NCBI GenBank assembly: GCA_013140705.1
Contig: JABFSH010000068.1
Location: forward strand, 1 to 49,639
DNA: 49,639 bases
DNA from: Methylococcaceae bacterium
GTDB taxonomy: Bacteria > Pseudomonadota > Gammaproteobacteria > Methylococcales > Methylomonadaceae
Reading direction: 5' to 3'
The notes below the pieces were generated by a model. That model saw only the letters and a program-made list of their open reading frames with translations, was not told the DNA's origin and did no database searches. The stretch's first letter is position 1. Every line of letters begins with the position of its first letter. Below are positions 27,566 to 35,757 of the stretch, piece by piece. Position numbers and translations under genes: made by a program.

Positions 27566-30500
27566 CTACTTTAAGGTAATCGCCGTTGTTTGTTTTCCAC
27601 CACCGCTGGACCAGGCTGTAACAGACGAGAAGCCGTTTGTTTGAATGCCGGGTTTGATTCTCATCACCCAGGTTAACAAGGTACTAACCGGTGCGGTTCC
27701 AACAACACTTCCAGTAGGGCTGGTGCCAAGACGAACCGTGATGGTTTTTCCTGCGGTATTGCCTACACCTTCAACACGCCACTCACTTGATTTTGTGATG
27801 AATTGCGCTCTTGTGATGGTAATGACATCCAGGACAGGTGCATTGACTTTCACAGTCACTGTAGCCGTCGCGGTTCCGCCATGACCATCGTTGATGGAAT
27901 AACTGAATGTATCAGTTCCTGTTACCGCGGCTTTTGCTTTATATGTCAGCGTCGTGCCGTTGGTTGTTACCGTGCCTAATGTTGTTGTTACGGTTGCTGT
28001 TGCCAGACTGGCCGTCAATACATCACCATCGGCATCACTATCATTGTCACGAACATTAATGGTTAATGTTGCGCCAGATGTTACCGTTGCATTATCGTTG
28101 ACGGCCACGGGCACATCATTGATCGGAGCAACGTTGACGGTAACGCTTGCTGTCGCAGAACCACCGCGGCCATCGTTCAGCACATAGCTGAAAGCATCAG
28201 AACCATTAAAGTTGGGTTTGGGTTGATAGGCGACAGACGTTCCATTGATAGTGACCGTGCCATTGGCAGGCTGCGTGACAGATGCCACGGAAAGAACGCT
28301 CGAACCTGTCTGGCTGTTATCAGGGATGTCATTACTCAAGACAGCAATTGTTACCGGCATATCTTCGTTGGTATTTGCCATATCATTGTTGGCAACCGGA
28401 TGCGGTACAAAAAGCGGATTGACCGTTACGGTTACCGTTCCGGTAACAGAAGCCGAGCTATCCGAGACGATATAAGTGAACGTATCAGTGCCTGAAAAAT
28501 TTGTGACTGGTGTATAGGCAATGCTTCCGTCAGGATTGATGGCCGCAGTGCCATTAGCGGGTGTACTAACGCTGGTCACTGTTAAAGTGTCACCATTGAC
28601 ATCACTGTCATTGCTCAATACCTGAATAACAGTTGGTGTATTGGCACTTGTCGAAGCCGTATCATTTTTAGCCGACGGCGGCGTGTTAAAGGCTGAGTTG
28701 GCACTGCAGATAAGATCCTGTGGTAATTGAGGAGCTTCAGTGACAACGCCGGTTCCTGGTGAACCCGCAACAGGTGGTGGCGCCTGCCAGTCAAGTATGG
28801 CTGTCGTGAAGTTGCCTGAGTCATTAACACCTACGCCATTGCTGTTGGCTCGCACCTTTGTAGGATCCACAAAAGAAAGGATACGATTTTTAGCGCTCGT
28901 GATCTCGCTGCTGGTGTAGTTCGGATCGCTATAAGGAACATCCGGGATATTGGCCAGTGTACGTGGATCCACGCCTTCAAATGGAAAGGGATCCAGAGGT
29001 TGAGGCGTAGATTCGCACTCGCCAATGCCATCATTATTGCTATCAAGACAGCCGCCGGGACTTAAACGACGATCAAGATTCCATGGAATCCCGCTGAAGG
29101 AAATGGCTGTTGCCATGGCATCAAGATCGATTTCATTCATTTCAGGAACGGATACACCGCCTAATCCGATACCAAACGGGAATAAGTATTGCCCGTTGGT
29201 TGCTTCGTTACCGTTGATATCGACGGTTATCAGTGCTGATTGACCTGCTTGCAGGCTGGCCCACTTCTTGTCGGTTCTTGCCTGAATTTCGTGGGGAATG
29301 GGACTAAGAATTGCGAATTGTTCAGCCAGCGTTCCGCCATTGGGGCAAATAATCGGTAAACCATCAGGGCCCGGTGCATTAAAACGGCTATCAGCCCGTA
29401 AATGCGCACAGGGGTCCATTTTGGCCTTGGTAGTGACGCCAAAATCGACATCGTGGCGAATTTTAAAAATGTTTGCGCCTGCAGCCACTAGGCCTTGAAC
29501 AGTACAAGTACCTACGCCGCCAGCGTTATCGCAACCGGTAGTCGTTGCCAACGGAAATTCATGCGGAGAGTTGGTCTTGGGGTCATAATGAATGGACCAG
29601 ATCAAGATATCGGCCGGCGCCATGGTCGCATAGCCAATGATCAGCGTGCGTGCGCGTTGATTCTGGAAGCCAGGCGCGTCCATTTCGACTTCATCAAGGA
29701 ACAAATAATCCGGTTGATTAGGCTCATTTTTGGTCGACAAGGCTTTTGAAACCATCGTGGTATGCGCGGATAAAAAGCGTACACCCGCCACAGTTTCGTA
29801 ATTTCCTTCCGCCGTGATGCTGTCGCCCAGCAGAATAGGCGCAAAACGCCGTGAGTCGTCTGCCGGTTGAACAGAGCGATTCCTCAGAGGGCAAAGTGCA
29901 TCGCCCATGCCATCGGCTTGTGCCTGAGCAGTGGTTATTCCCAAACCTAATCTATCAGGGAAGCTTCGGAGCGTTGTACTGGGGATACACAATGGATAAC
30001 CCGTCGTAAAGACGTTGGTATAGTTATCGCCATCCAGCGTAAAGCGGGGGTCCGGGCTGCAATTCGGGCTGTTGGCGATACAGCCGGCGCCTTGCTGAAT
30101 GGTGTGACGGCTCTCCGGATCATTTAAACGAACCATTACGCCGGCCGTATCGCTGCCGGCGACACCATTGATCCGAAAATAACCGTCGTTATAGTTGATA
30201 TAGGTAATCTGACCGGTAACACTCTCCGCGCCTTTCTGGATGAAGACATCACCGGCAATCACATTGCCATTGTCAATACGCGTTGCGTGAATCGTGGCTA
30301 TACCGCCTGTACCTGTCGCATTACATACATCGCCTTTGGCTAATCCGGTTTCAGTTTGCGATTGGCAAGATGAAGAGGCTTCCGTAAAGAGCTGTTGTAA
30401 AGTGACTCGATTGGCTGGAAGATCAATCAACAGGTTTTTGGGAATGATGATATTCTGCCCGCCGGCGACGATAACGCCGCCAGACCAATGATCATTGATG

Positions 30501-30670
30501 TCGTTGACGGTGATTTTTTCGATTTCACCGATCACCGGCGCCGTTACCGGCACCGCGTGAAGCTGTGAAGATACCAGACCAATCAACAGGGAGAGCGATA
30601 GCAGTGTTTTTTTTCCTTTAAACCTGGGATCCGAGGAGCGAACAGGTGGGAATTTTAATGGTTTGTTCAT
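27566..30670 (-). CDS. Secreted protein with cadherin/Ig-like tandem repeats
   Basis: The 1034-residue exported protein has a signal peptide after a basic start (KKTLLSLSLLIGLVSSQLHA). Residues to about 400 form the region shared with the 780-aa neighbour, including Cys-containing blocks. About residues 685-955 contain three tandem cadherin-like or Big_9-type repeats, each with NDxA...VLSNDSDVNGDTL or similar and ending DTFTYxxxD...TVTVNP. The acidic DxNGD turns suggest calcium binding. A final beta-domain begins LDVITITRAQFITKSSEWRV and resembles the C-terminal ends of three other proteins here. AGGAG precedes the ATG at 30670. It is likely a cell-surface scaffold or adhesin. The gene follows the SCO gene after a MITE-filled gap. 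Confidence 0.85.
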   Translation of the reverse strand: MNKPLKFPPVRSSDPRFKGKKTLLSLSLLIGLVSSQLHAVPVTAPVIGEIEKITVNDINDHWSGGVIVAGGQNIIIPKNLLIDLPANRVTLQQLFTEASSSCQSQTETGLAKGDVCNATGTGGIATIHATRIDNGNVIAGDVFIQKGAESVTGQITYINYNDGYFRINGVAGSDTAGVMVRLNDPESRHTIQQGAGCIANSPNCSPDPRFTLDGDNYTNVFTTGYPLCIPSTTLRSFPDRLGLGITTAQAQADGMGDALCPLRNRSVQPADDSRRFAPILLGDSITAEGNYETVAGVRFLSAHTTMVSKALSTKNEPNQPDYLFLDEVEMDAPGFQNQRARTLIIGYATMAPADILIWSIHYDPKTNSPHEFPLATTTGCDNAGGVGTCTVQGLVAAGANIFKIRHDVDFGVTTKAKMDPCAHLRADSRFNAPGPDGLPIICPNGGTLAEQFAILSPIPHEIQARTDKKWASLQAGQSALITVDINGNEATNGQYLFPFGIGLGGVSVPEMNEIDLDAMATAISFSGIPWNLDRRLSPGGCLDSNNDGIGECESTPQPLDPFPFEGVDPRTLANIPDVPYSDPNYTSSEITSAKNRILSFVDPTKVRANSNGVGVNDSGNFTTAILDWQAPPPVAGSPGTGVVTEAPQLPQDLICSANSAFNTPPSAKNDTASTSANTPTVIQVLSNDSDVNGDTLTVTSVSTPANGTAAINPDGSIAYTPVTNFSGTDTFTYIVSDSSASVTGTVTVTVNPLFVPHPVANNDMANTNEDMPVTIAVLSNDIPDNSQTGSSVLSVASVTQPANGTVTINGTSVAYQPKPNFNGSDAFSYVLNDGRGGSATASVTVNVAPINDVPVAVNDNATVTSGATLTINVRDNDSDADGDVLTASLATATVTTTLGTVTTNGTTLTYKAKAAVTGTDTFSYSINDGHGGTATATVTVKVNAPVLDVITITRAQFITKSSEWRVEGVGNTAGKTITVRLGTSPTGSVVGTAPVSTLLTWVMRIKPGIQTNGFSSVTAWSSGGGKQTTAITLK

Positions 30671-30710
30671 GACCTAAACTCCTAAATTTAAAAAATGCAG
30701 CATAAAAATG

Positions 30711-30931
30711 TTCCTGATTACGTATAACTTTCAGTAGAAATAGCAAAACCTTAAGTAGCCGTCATACCGGCATGGATTGCCGGTATCCAGAACACAGGGA
30801 CGTGGCTTGTCATGAGTTCGTTTACATCCATGTAACCTGGACCCCGGCAATCCATGCCGGGGTGACGCAGCTTCGGAGCTGTAAAGATCATCTCGCTTCT
30901 ATTTTGGCTGAAGCTTGTACGTAATCAGGAA
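30711..30931. mobile_element. MITE family B, copy 1 (221 bp)
   Basis: Imperfect 24-bp terminal inverted repeats are TTCCTGATTACGTATAACTT at 30711 and the complement of GTACGTAATCAGGAA at 30917-30931 (21 of 24 bases match). Inside is a palindrome around CCGGCATGGATTGCCGG and CCCCGGCAATCCATGCCGGG with CAGAACACAGGGACGTG between. Another full copy is at 48785-48995. It separates the SCO gene from the 1034-aa gene in what would otherwise be one operon. Confidence 0.75.
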
Positions 30932-30937
30932 AGTGTT

Positions 30938-30962
30938 TGCCGTTCTGGCGAAAGGAACGGCA
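30938..30962 (-). terminator. Hairpin after the SCO gene
   Basis: TGCCGTTC (30938-30945) pairs with GAACGGCA (30955-30962), 15 bases after the minus-strand stop at 30978. The stem is 8 bp with a weak T content after it. It may end or reduce transcription before the 1034-aa gene. Confidence 0.4.
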
Positions 30963-30977
30963 CTGGTGATCCTTGAT

Positions 30978-31631
30978 TTAACCGGCCATTTCCGTCAGAT
31001 TCGGCCGCAATCCATTCGGCTCCATCCAGTAAAGGTATTGGGCAATGTATTTGGGATCGCCTAATGCAGGGCAGGTCCCCCAGCGTTCCAGATTCTCTAT
31101 GCCGTACTTGACGACGCCGGTGTGCTGCGTTTTATCCTTGTCAAGCTTGGGGTCCGATAAAGCAAATCCCAGACTTCTGCGCAGTGCTTCGATATCGCTT
31201 TTGGTGCCGGTAAGAAAGGTCCATCCAGGTCCGGTTTTGAAGACATGTGCGTAGGATTGCAGAACTTGCTGCGTGTCGTGTTCCGGTTCAAGCGTAATGG
31301 AGTACATGAAAATGTCACGGCCAACCCGGTCGCCGAATTCTTTATGCACTTTTTTCAGGTTAGCCGTCATGCCTGGGCAAATATCCATGCAGCCTGCGTA
31401 CATAAAATTGATCATGACGGTTTTGTTTTTGATCAAATCGTCATAAAACTTCACGATCTTGCCTTCATGCGTAATCAATGGCACGTTCGGAAACAGGGCT
31501 TTACTGCGTGAAACTGGCGTTGCCTTGCCGGGTTTAACCTGCTTGGACTTGGCACTTGCGGGTAAAGCAGCCAAAGCAGCCATGCCTAAGGATCCGGTAG
31601 TCAAATTTTTAATAAAGTTTCTTTTGTTCAT
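30978..31631 (-). CDS. SCO1/SenC family copper chaperone-like protein
   Basis: SCO proteins are thioredoxin-fold copper carriers that load CuA or other copper sites outside the cytoplasm. The 217-residue protein has the copper-binding CxxxC in MYAGCMDICPGMTANL (Cys81, Cys85) and the conserved His in DKTQHTGVVKYG (His170), plus VPLITHEGKIVKFYDDLIKN at the domain start. The N-terminus MNKRNFIKNLTTGSLGMAAL resembles a Tat signal with KR in place of RR. It lies 29 bp downstream of the multicopper oxidase gene, with AGAGG before the ATG, so it most likely supplies copper to that oxidase. This is a contextual inference. Confidence 0.9.
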   Translation of the reverse strand: MNKRNFIKNLTTGSLGMAALAALPASAKSKQVKPGKATPVSRSKALFPNVPLITHEGKIVKFYDDLIKNKTVMINFMYAGCMDICPGMTANLKKVHKEFGDRVGRDIFMYSITLEPEHDTQQVLQSYAHVFKTGPGWTFLTGTKSDIEALRRSLGFALSDPKLDKDKTQHTGVVKYGIENLERWGTCPALGDPKYIAQYLYWMEPNGLRPNLTEMAG

Positions 31632-31660
31632 AATTTAATCCTCTGGATATCTGGCTGCGA

Positions 31661-33649
31661 TTACTTGCCCGCTTTCGGGTCTGTCGGTGGCACGATCTTG
31701 AAGCGCATCATCATGGCGTGATCTTCATGAACCACGTTGTGGCAGTGCATTGGATAATCGCCATACCAGTCGCGGAACTGCATGTAGAACGTTAAGCTGC
31801 TGGTTCCTGATGTGCCTTGTGATCCCTGTCCAATCCGGACGACATCCTTTCTGGATAAATCATCGAGGGCGGGGGCCTTGCCATTGCGGCTAATGACCTG
31901 GAATTCTTCATGGTGTGTATGCACCGGGTGGCCCCAGCCTCCGCCGGACGTAATGGTCCATTCTTCGGCTGTTCCTTCGGCCGGATAGGCGCCTATGACG
32001 GTGGGATTGAAAAACTGGCCATTTACCGTCCAGGCGCCGTTTGAAGTATCGAAACTGAATTTTCTTCTCACTTTGACGGGATTGGCGGCACGATTGGGCA
32101 TTGGCACCATGACTTGCGTTTGCAGCGTAGCCAACGGTGCGCTTTGATCAACGACCGGTTCCCCGGAAACGATAAATTTGACTAATTGAGTTTTAGTGCT
32201 TGAAGGCAGGATTTTTCCGGTAGGTCCTTTGCCATCCCGTTGTTCAAGACGATTTTCCAGATAAATTACTGTGCCGGGTGCGTATTGACTGAAGTCGACA
32301 ATCACGTCAGCGCGCTCTGCGACACCCAGACGAACGCTGGAAACGATTTGTGCCTTGGGTAACAGATTTCCGCAGTTGGCGATGCGGGTCAGTTTGGCGC
32401 CATTGCTCATTGACAATTCGATGTAGCGTGAAGGGCCGCCATCCAGAAAACGGAAACGGTATTTGCGGCGTTTTACTGTCAGGAAAGGCTTTATCTTGAA
32501 GTTTACCGTTTGCATGTCACCGATAATGCCTTCGATATTAAAGGTGTCGTAAAACATTTGTCCGGTTTGATCAAAGACTTTGTCGGTGATCAGCATGGGA
32601 ATATCGTATTCGCCACTGGGCAAGCGCAGGCCTTTGGTTTCGTCGTCGGTATCCAGATTGATGTCACTGCTGAACAAGGTATAAAACGACGCCATGCCCT
32701 TGTAAACGTTTTGTGCGGTAAAATCGAAACGGTGGTCATGGAACCACAGGGTGCTTTGCGTTTCCTGCCAGTCGCCAGGGCACCAGAAGTCCTTGCCAGT
32801 CGCAGGATCTTTCCGGTAGGTGCCGTTTTTATGCGTGCTGGCAAAACCGGCGCGAACATTCGGATACCACAAGTCATACCATTTTCCCGGATCCCAGAAG
32901 CGCATCGGGCCGCCATCCGAGGTTGATGGATTATGGGCATTATGCAGATGCGGTGAACATTGATTGATGCCAAAGCCTTGGGTATCCCTGTCCCCTTGCG
33001 GTAAGCCGTTGAACATACGCATTAACACCGGTTTGCCATACTGAGCCTTCAAACGTAATATGCCGGTAGCGTAGTCGCCGTTGTTATCAGGATTCATATC
33101 CTGATAAGTCCATACTTTGGAATTAAAGCCTGGATAGTCAGCGGCGGAATAGAAATTCCAGTCGATCTCTTTGACCATCAGTTCATATTTGGTACAGGCA
33201 TCCAGGCCACCCAGTTCATCCCAGCGTTGGTGTTCTTCAGTACGTGCTTCGCAATACTCATCAAAATCACCAATGTCGCCTTTACCGGGATTCCATAAAT
33301 TTCGGGTTTCCTCACAGGGGGCTTTTTCAGGTTGCGGGCCTTGACAGGCACTGACAGAAACCGGTGTTTTAGGAATGGGAAGAGGCTCGGTCCAGGGTTT
33401 GTTGCACGGTGGGCTGATGATAAAGCTGCTGCCGGAAGATGAGCTACCGCTGGCCGCTTCAGCCAGGTTAGGCAGAAAATTGCGTCCACCGATGGCTGTC
33501 AGGCCACCTACGCCAGCCGTCAAACCCATTTTGAACAGTTCCCGGCGCGTTAAACCGGCATCCTGGATGTCTCTGACTTCTTTCATATAACGCGCTACAG
33601 CCTTTTCTTGTTGGCTATAGTTTGTCGCTTGAATAATTTTTTTGACCAT
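31661..33649 (-). CDS. Tat-exported multicopper oxidase
   Basis: The 662-residue protein oxidises a substrate at a type 1 copper and reduces O2 at a trinuclear centre. All four copper motifs are present: SPHLHNAHNP (234-236 HLH), LWFHDHRFDFT (HDH), GHPVHTHHEEF (574-580) and MHCHNVVHEDHAMM, where Cys636, His641 and Met646 are the type 1 ligands (HCHxxxHxxxxM). The signal LTRRELFKMGLTAGVGGLTA is a twin-arginine type, so the enzyme is folded with copper before or during export. It is the first gene of a unit with SCO (29 bp apart). A sigma-54-type promoter lies 193 bp upstream. The layout with a long Cys-rich N-terminal part recalls CotA/bilirubin-oxidase-like enzymes. The substrate (metal ion or phenol) is unknown. 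Confidence 0.93.
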   Translation of the reverse strand: MVKKIIQATNYSQQEKAVARYMKEVRDIQDAGLTRRELFKMGLTAGVGGLTAIGGRNFLPNLAEAASGSSSSGSSFIISPPCNKPWTEPLPIPKTPVSVSACQGPQPEKAPCEETRNLWNPGKGDIGDFDEYCEARTEEHQRWDELGGLDACTKYELMVKEIDWNFYSAADYPGFNSKVWTYQDMNPDNNGDYATGILRLKAQYGKPVLMRMFNGLPQGDRDTQGFGINQCSPHLHNAHNPSTSDGGPMRFWDPGKWYDLWYPNVRAGFASTHKNGTYRKDPATGKDFWCPGDWQETQSTLWFHDHRFDFTAQNVYKGMASFYTLFSSDINLDTDDETKGLRLPSGEYDIPMLITDKVFDQTGQMFYDTFNIEGIIGDMQTVNFKIKPFLTVKRRKYRFRFLDGGPSRYIELSMSNGAKLTRIANCGNLLPKAQIVSSVRLGVAERADVIVDFSQYAPGTVIYLENRLEQRDGKGPTGKILPSSTKTQLVKFIVSGEPVVDQSAPLATLQTQVMVPMPNRAANPVKVRRKFSFDTSNGAWTVNGQFFNPTVIGAYPAEGTAEEWTITSGGGWGHPVHTHHEEFQVISRNGKAPALDDLSRKDVVRIGQGSQGTSGTSSLTFYMQFRDWYGDYPMHCHNVVHEDHAMMMRFKIVPPTDPKAGK

Positions 33650-33841
33650 GACAGACCCCTTTAATGAATTGGCTCGCGATAATCAGCTAGCACTTGTATT
33701 TAAAAATTGGCTAAATTTATTTTCCGGTCATTGAACCTTTGTTCGTTATTTAACGATTCAAATGTAAGAGCGGTCTTTTTTGAGAAGGCTCTGCAACAAC
33801 CAGCAAAATTTAAACATTCACACTTTCAATGCTTAGGTAAC

Positions 33842-33857
33842 AGCAACAATAATGCCA
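33842..33857 (-). promoter_or_regulatory. Sigma-54 promoter of the Tat multicopper oxidase unit
   Basis: On the minus strand the bases TGGCATTATTGTTGCT match the sigma-54 consensus TGGCAYR-N4-TTGCW at every position except the R (here T), with GG and GC at the required spacing. Transcription would start about 12 bases downstream, leaving an untranslated leader of about 180 nt. The same pattern occurs before two other genes of the island. Confidence 0.7.
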
Positions 33858-33931
33858 ATTAACTAAGTCGCTGAAATATAAGGATTACATTGGCGGGTAG
33901 GGTCGCTGTGCTCAGGGTAACTGACAGCCGA

Positions 33932-33949
33932 GTGTAATATTTTTAAGAC
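33932..33949. promoter_or_regulatory. Conserved upstream box, copy 1
   Basis: GTGTAATATTTTTAAGAC begins 75 bp upstream of the -24 element. Near-identical boxes stand 73 and 76 bp upstream of the other two sigma-54 sites. AAGGAAAAC follows 43 bp further on, as at 39015. It may be a binding site for a sigma-54 activator or a divergent promoter. Confidence 0.5.
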
Positions 33950-34188
33950 GATCAGACGTCTGATTGAAGTAAATTTAAGGAAAACGTAAGGATTCTGTGG
34001 GCTTGGCACGCGGAGAGGTTTTGTTACTTCTATGATACAGAAGTCAGGAGGAAGAAGGCCTGGCGGCGCCAAATCCAAGGGATTTAGTCCGTTAAACCGC
34101 TATCATGCAGCCAGGAATCAGGCTTTTCCCTTTGTGTAACACACAACATCCGGATTTCTTTTTCGATTGCTCAGGCTGGCATTTACGA

Positions 34189-34247
34189 CTGTCATCCCTT
34201 TCGTTGTTAATTGACAGGCCTGTCAGTCCACCTGACATTTGTGACAG
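34189..34247. promoter_or_regulatory. Cluster of TGACAG repeats upstream of the oxidase promoter
   Basis: TGACAG occurs at 34212 and 34242, in inverted form (CTGTCA) at 34189 and 34220, and as TGACAT at 34233. The cluster lies 332-390 bp upstream of the sigma-54 site, similar to the cluster at 47817-47879. Confidence 0.4.
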
Positions 34248-34254
34248 GAACTAA

Positions 34255-34465
34255 AGAGAACCTCAAAAAATTGCACTTCGAACCCCGGTACGCACAGGGC
34301 ACTTTGGCCCTGTGGTTTAAATGCGACGGGTGTTTAGTTCTAATTGGTCAGATTTTCACGAGCTCGTCATACTCGTCTGGAAAGCGAATTCAGAACACAG
34401 GGATGTGATACGTCGGTAATACTAATCACTGAAAATACATTTATGTAGCCAGGACCTCGGCAATC
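34255..34465. repeat. Degenerate repeats: relative of the proS-glpK palindrome followed by a family B fragment
   Basis: AGAGAACCTCAAAAAATTGC, ACTTCGAA and later GACGGGTGTTTAGTT (to 34338) match one half of the palindrome at 3887-4009. An 8-bp hairpin (34293-34314) lies in the middle. From about 34353 the sequence CGTCATACTCGTCTGG, then CAGAACACAGGGATGTG, and ATGTAGCCAGGACCTCGGCA follows the interior of MITE family B without its ends. Confidence 0.5.
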
Positions 34466-34498
34466 CAAAGAAAGCTGCATACAGTCGCATCATTTAAA

Positions 34499-34646
34499 AT
34501 GAAAGACTCAAAATTCTGACGGCACGTTTCGAAGTTCGTTTGCCAGCCATGTGTTTCCGATGCTGAAATGTGCCGCAGAAATTCAAGGTCGAACATTAGC
34601 GGATTGTGATGTGCCGGCATCCAGTGAAGCCGCTAGAAAAAAATAA
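34499..34646 (+). pseudogene. Decayed DUF1778-like antitoxin gene
   Basis: Three short frames read in series: MKDSK from 34499, then LTARFEVRLPA, then MLKCAAEIQGRTLADCDVPA and SSEAARKK ending with TAA at 34644-34646. Together they follow the pattern of DUF1778 (TacA-type) antitoxins, where an N-terminal RHH strand is followed by a helix with AAEIQGRTLxDFVV and EAAR. Two frameshifts make it non-functional, and no partner acetyltransferase gene is seen. Identification is from remembered family consensus. Confidence 0.55.
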
Positions 34647-34728
34647 TAGAAGGCAATGTGTCGCCTGATTTTTCTAGGCTTAATACACATGTATGATAAC
34701 GGCTCGTGCTTCAAACTGTCTGGCATCG

Positions 34729-34758
34729 TTTTTCGGCAGCAAAGATGCTGCCGAAAAA
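34729..34758. terminator. Strong hairpin downstream of the SCO-cytochrome c gene
   Basis: TTTTTCGGCAGC (34729-34740) pairs perfectly over 12 bp with 34747-34758 (6-nt loop), 18 bases after the minus-strand stop at 34776. The T-run lies on the 5' side of the stem in either direction, so it is not a textbook intrinsic terminator, though it probably marks the transcript end. Confidence 0.55.
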
Positions 34759-34775
34759 TATATTTCCTTCTTGAA

Positions 34776-35732
34776 TCATTTTTTGGCGATGCGGCTTTCG
34801 TTCGCCTCAAGGAATGCAATCACCGACTCCACATCATTATCAGTAAGATGAAAGTTGGGCATCGGAATCTGCTTGTATTGCTGGTATAGGGCGATTGCTG
34901 TTGGATCCTTCCGGGCAATCATCTGGTCCGGTTCCTTGATCCATTGCTTCAGCCACGCCCGGTCGCGATGACCGACAACGCCTGCCAGACCCGGCCCGAT
35001 ACCGTCTTCACTGCCTGTGCTATGGCAAGCCTCGCAGTTGGAACGGAACAGTTTTTCGCCGACGCTTTGAGCCGGTGCCCTGATGGCTTCTTTATGAGCC
35101 ACCGCGGGTACCACATAATTGGGTAGTAATCGCGTACCCAGAACTCGGGCGAGCGCCCTGGTTTCTTCAAACGGCGAGCGCTTGATCCATTGTCCGGCTT
35201 TTTCATTGCCCATCAAAATACTGATGCCATGTTCACTGAGCGATGTTTCGGCCTGGCCATCGTCTCGGTACATGCCCAGCTTTTGGCGCAGCAAGGTCAC
35301 GTCTTCAGGGCGGCCTGTCAAAAATATCCAACCCGGCCCCGCTTTAAATTTTGCCGAATAGTCCTTCAGTTCAGCAGGATTATCACGGTCCCCGTCAATA
35401 CTGATGGAATAAAAAAATACGTCTTTTCCCATGCGGTCACCGAGTGCCTGTTGTAAATTCCGCAAGGCGGCGCTTTCCAGCGGGCAACTTTCGGTGCAGC
35501 GTGTGTAGATGAAATTGATGGCAAATACCTTGTTTTTAATCAGATCATCGTATAGATGTACTTTTTTCCCGTCTTGGGTCACCAGTTCGATATTTGGAAA
35601 ATAATTGGCACCCCAGGCAGAGCCTGTGTAGGCAGCCCAGGCCGGGCTGCCTACCAGATTCGCCGCGAGACCCGTCAGTAAGATCAGGAAGGTTAAAGCC
35701 TTCGAGCTTGCTCTTACGATCATCGCATTCAT
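34776..35732 (-). CDS. SCO1/SenC - cytochrome c fusion protein
   Basis: The exported protein (318 residues from the chosen start) joins two domains. The SCO domain has IYTRCTESCPLESAAL with copper-binding CxxxC (Cys79, Cys83) and His in LSEHGISILMG (about 168). A C-terminal monoheme cytochrome c has FRSNCEACHSTGSEDGIGPG (CxxCH near 233) and a candidate axial Met in KQIPMPNFHLTDNDV. The ATG at 35732 is preferred over 35753 because AAGGAG then lies eight bases upstream. A hydrophobic signal peptide (LTFLILLTGLAANLVGSPAW) follows. It is directly downstream of the 927-aa oxidase gene. Copper insertion coupled to electron delivery is a reasonable but unproved role. Confidence 0.9.
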   Translation of the reverse strand: MNAMIVRASSKALTFLILLTGLAANLVGSPAWAAYTGSAWGANYFPNIELVTQDGKKVHLYDDLIKNKVFAINFIYTRCTESCPLESAALRNLQQALGDRMGKDVFFYSISIDGDRDNPAELKDYSAKFKAGPGWIFLTGRPEDVTLLRQKLGMYRDDGQAETSLSEHGISILMGNEKAGQWIKRSPFEETRALARVLGTRLLPNYVVPAVAHKEAIRAPAQSVGEKLFRSNCEACHSTGSEDGIGPGLAGVVGHRDRAWLKQWIKEPDQMIARKDPTAIALYQQYKQIPMPNFHLTDNDVESVIAFLEANESRIAKK

Positions 35733-35757
35733 TGTCATGGCTCCTTGAAGCATCCGG

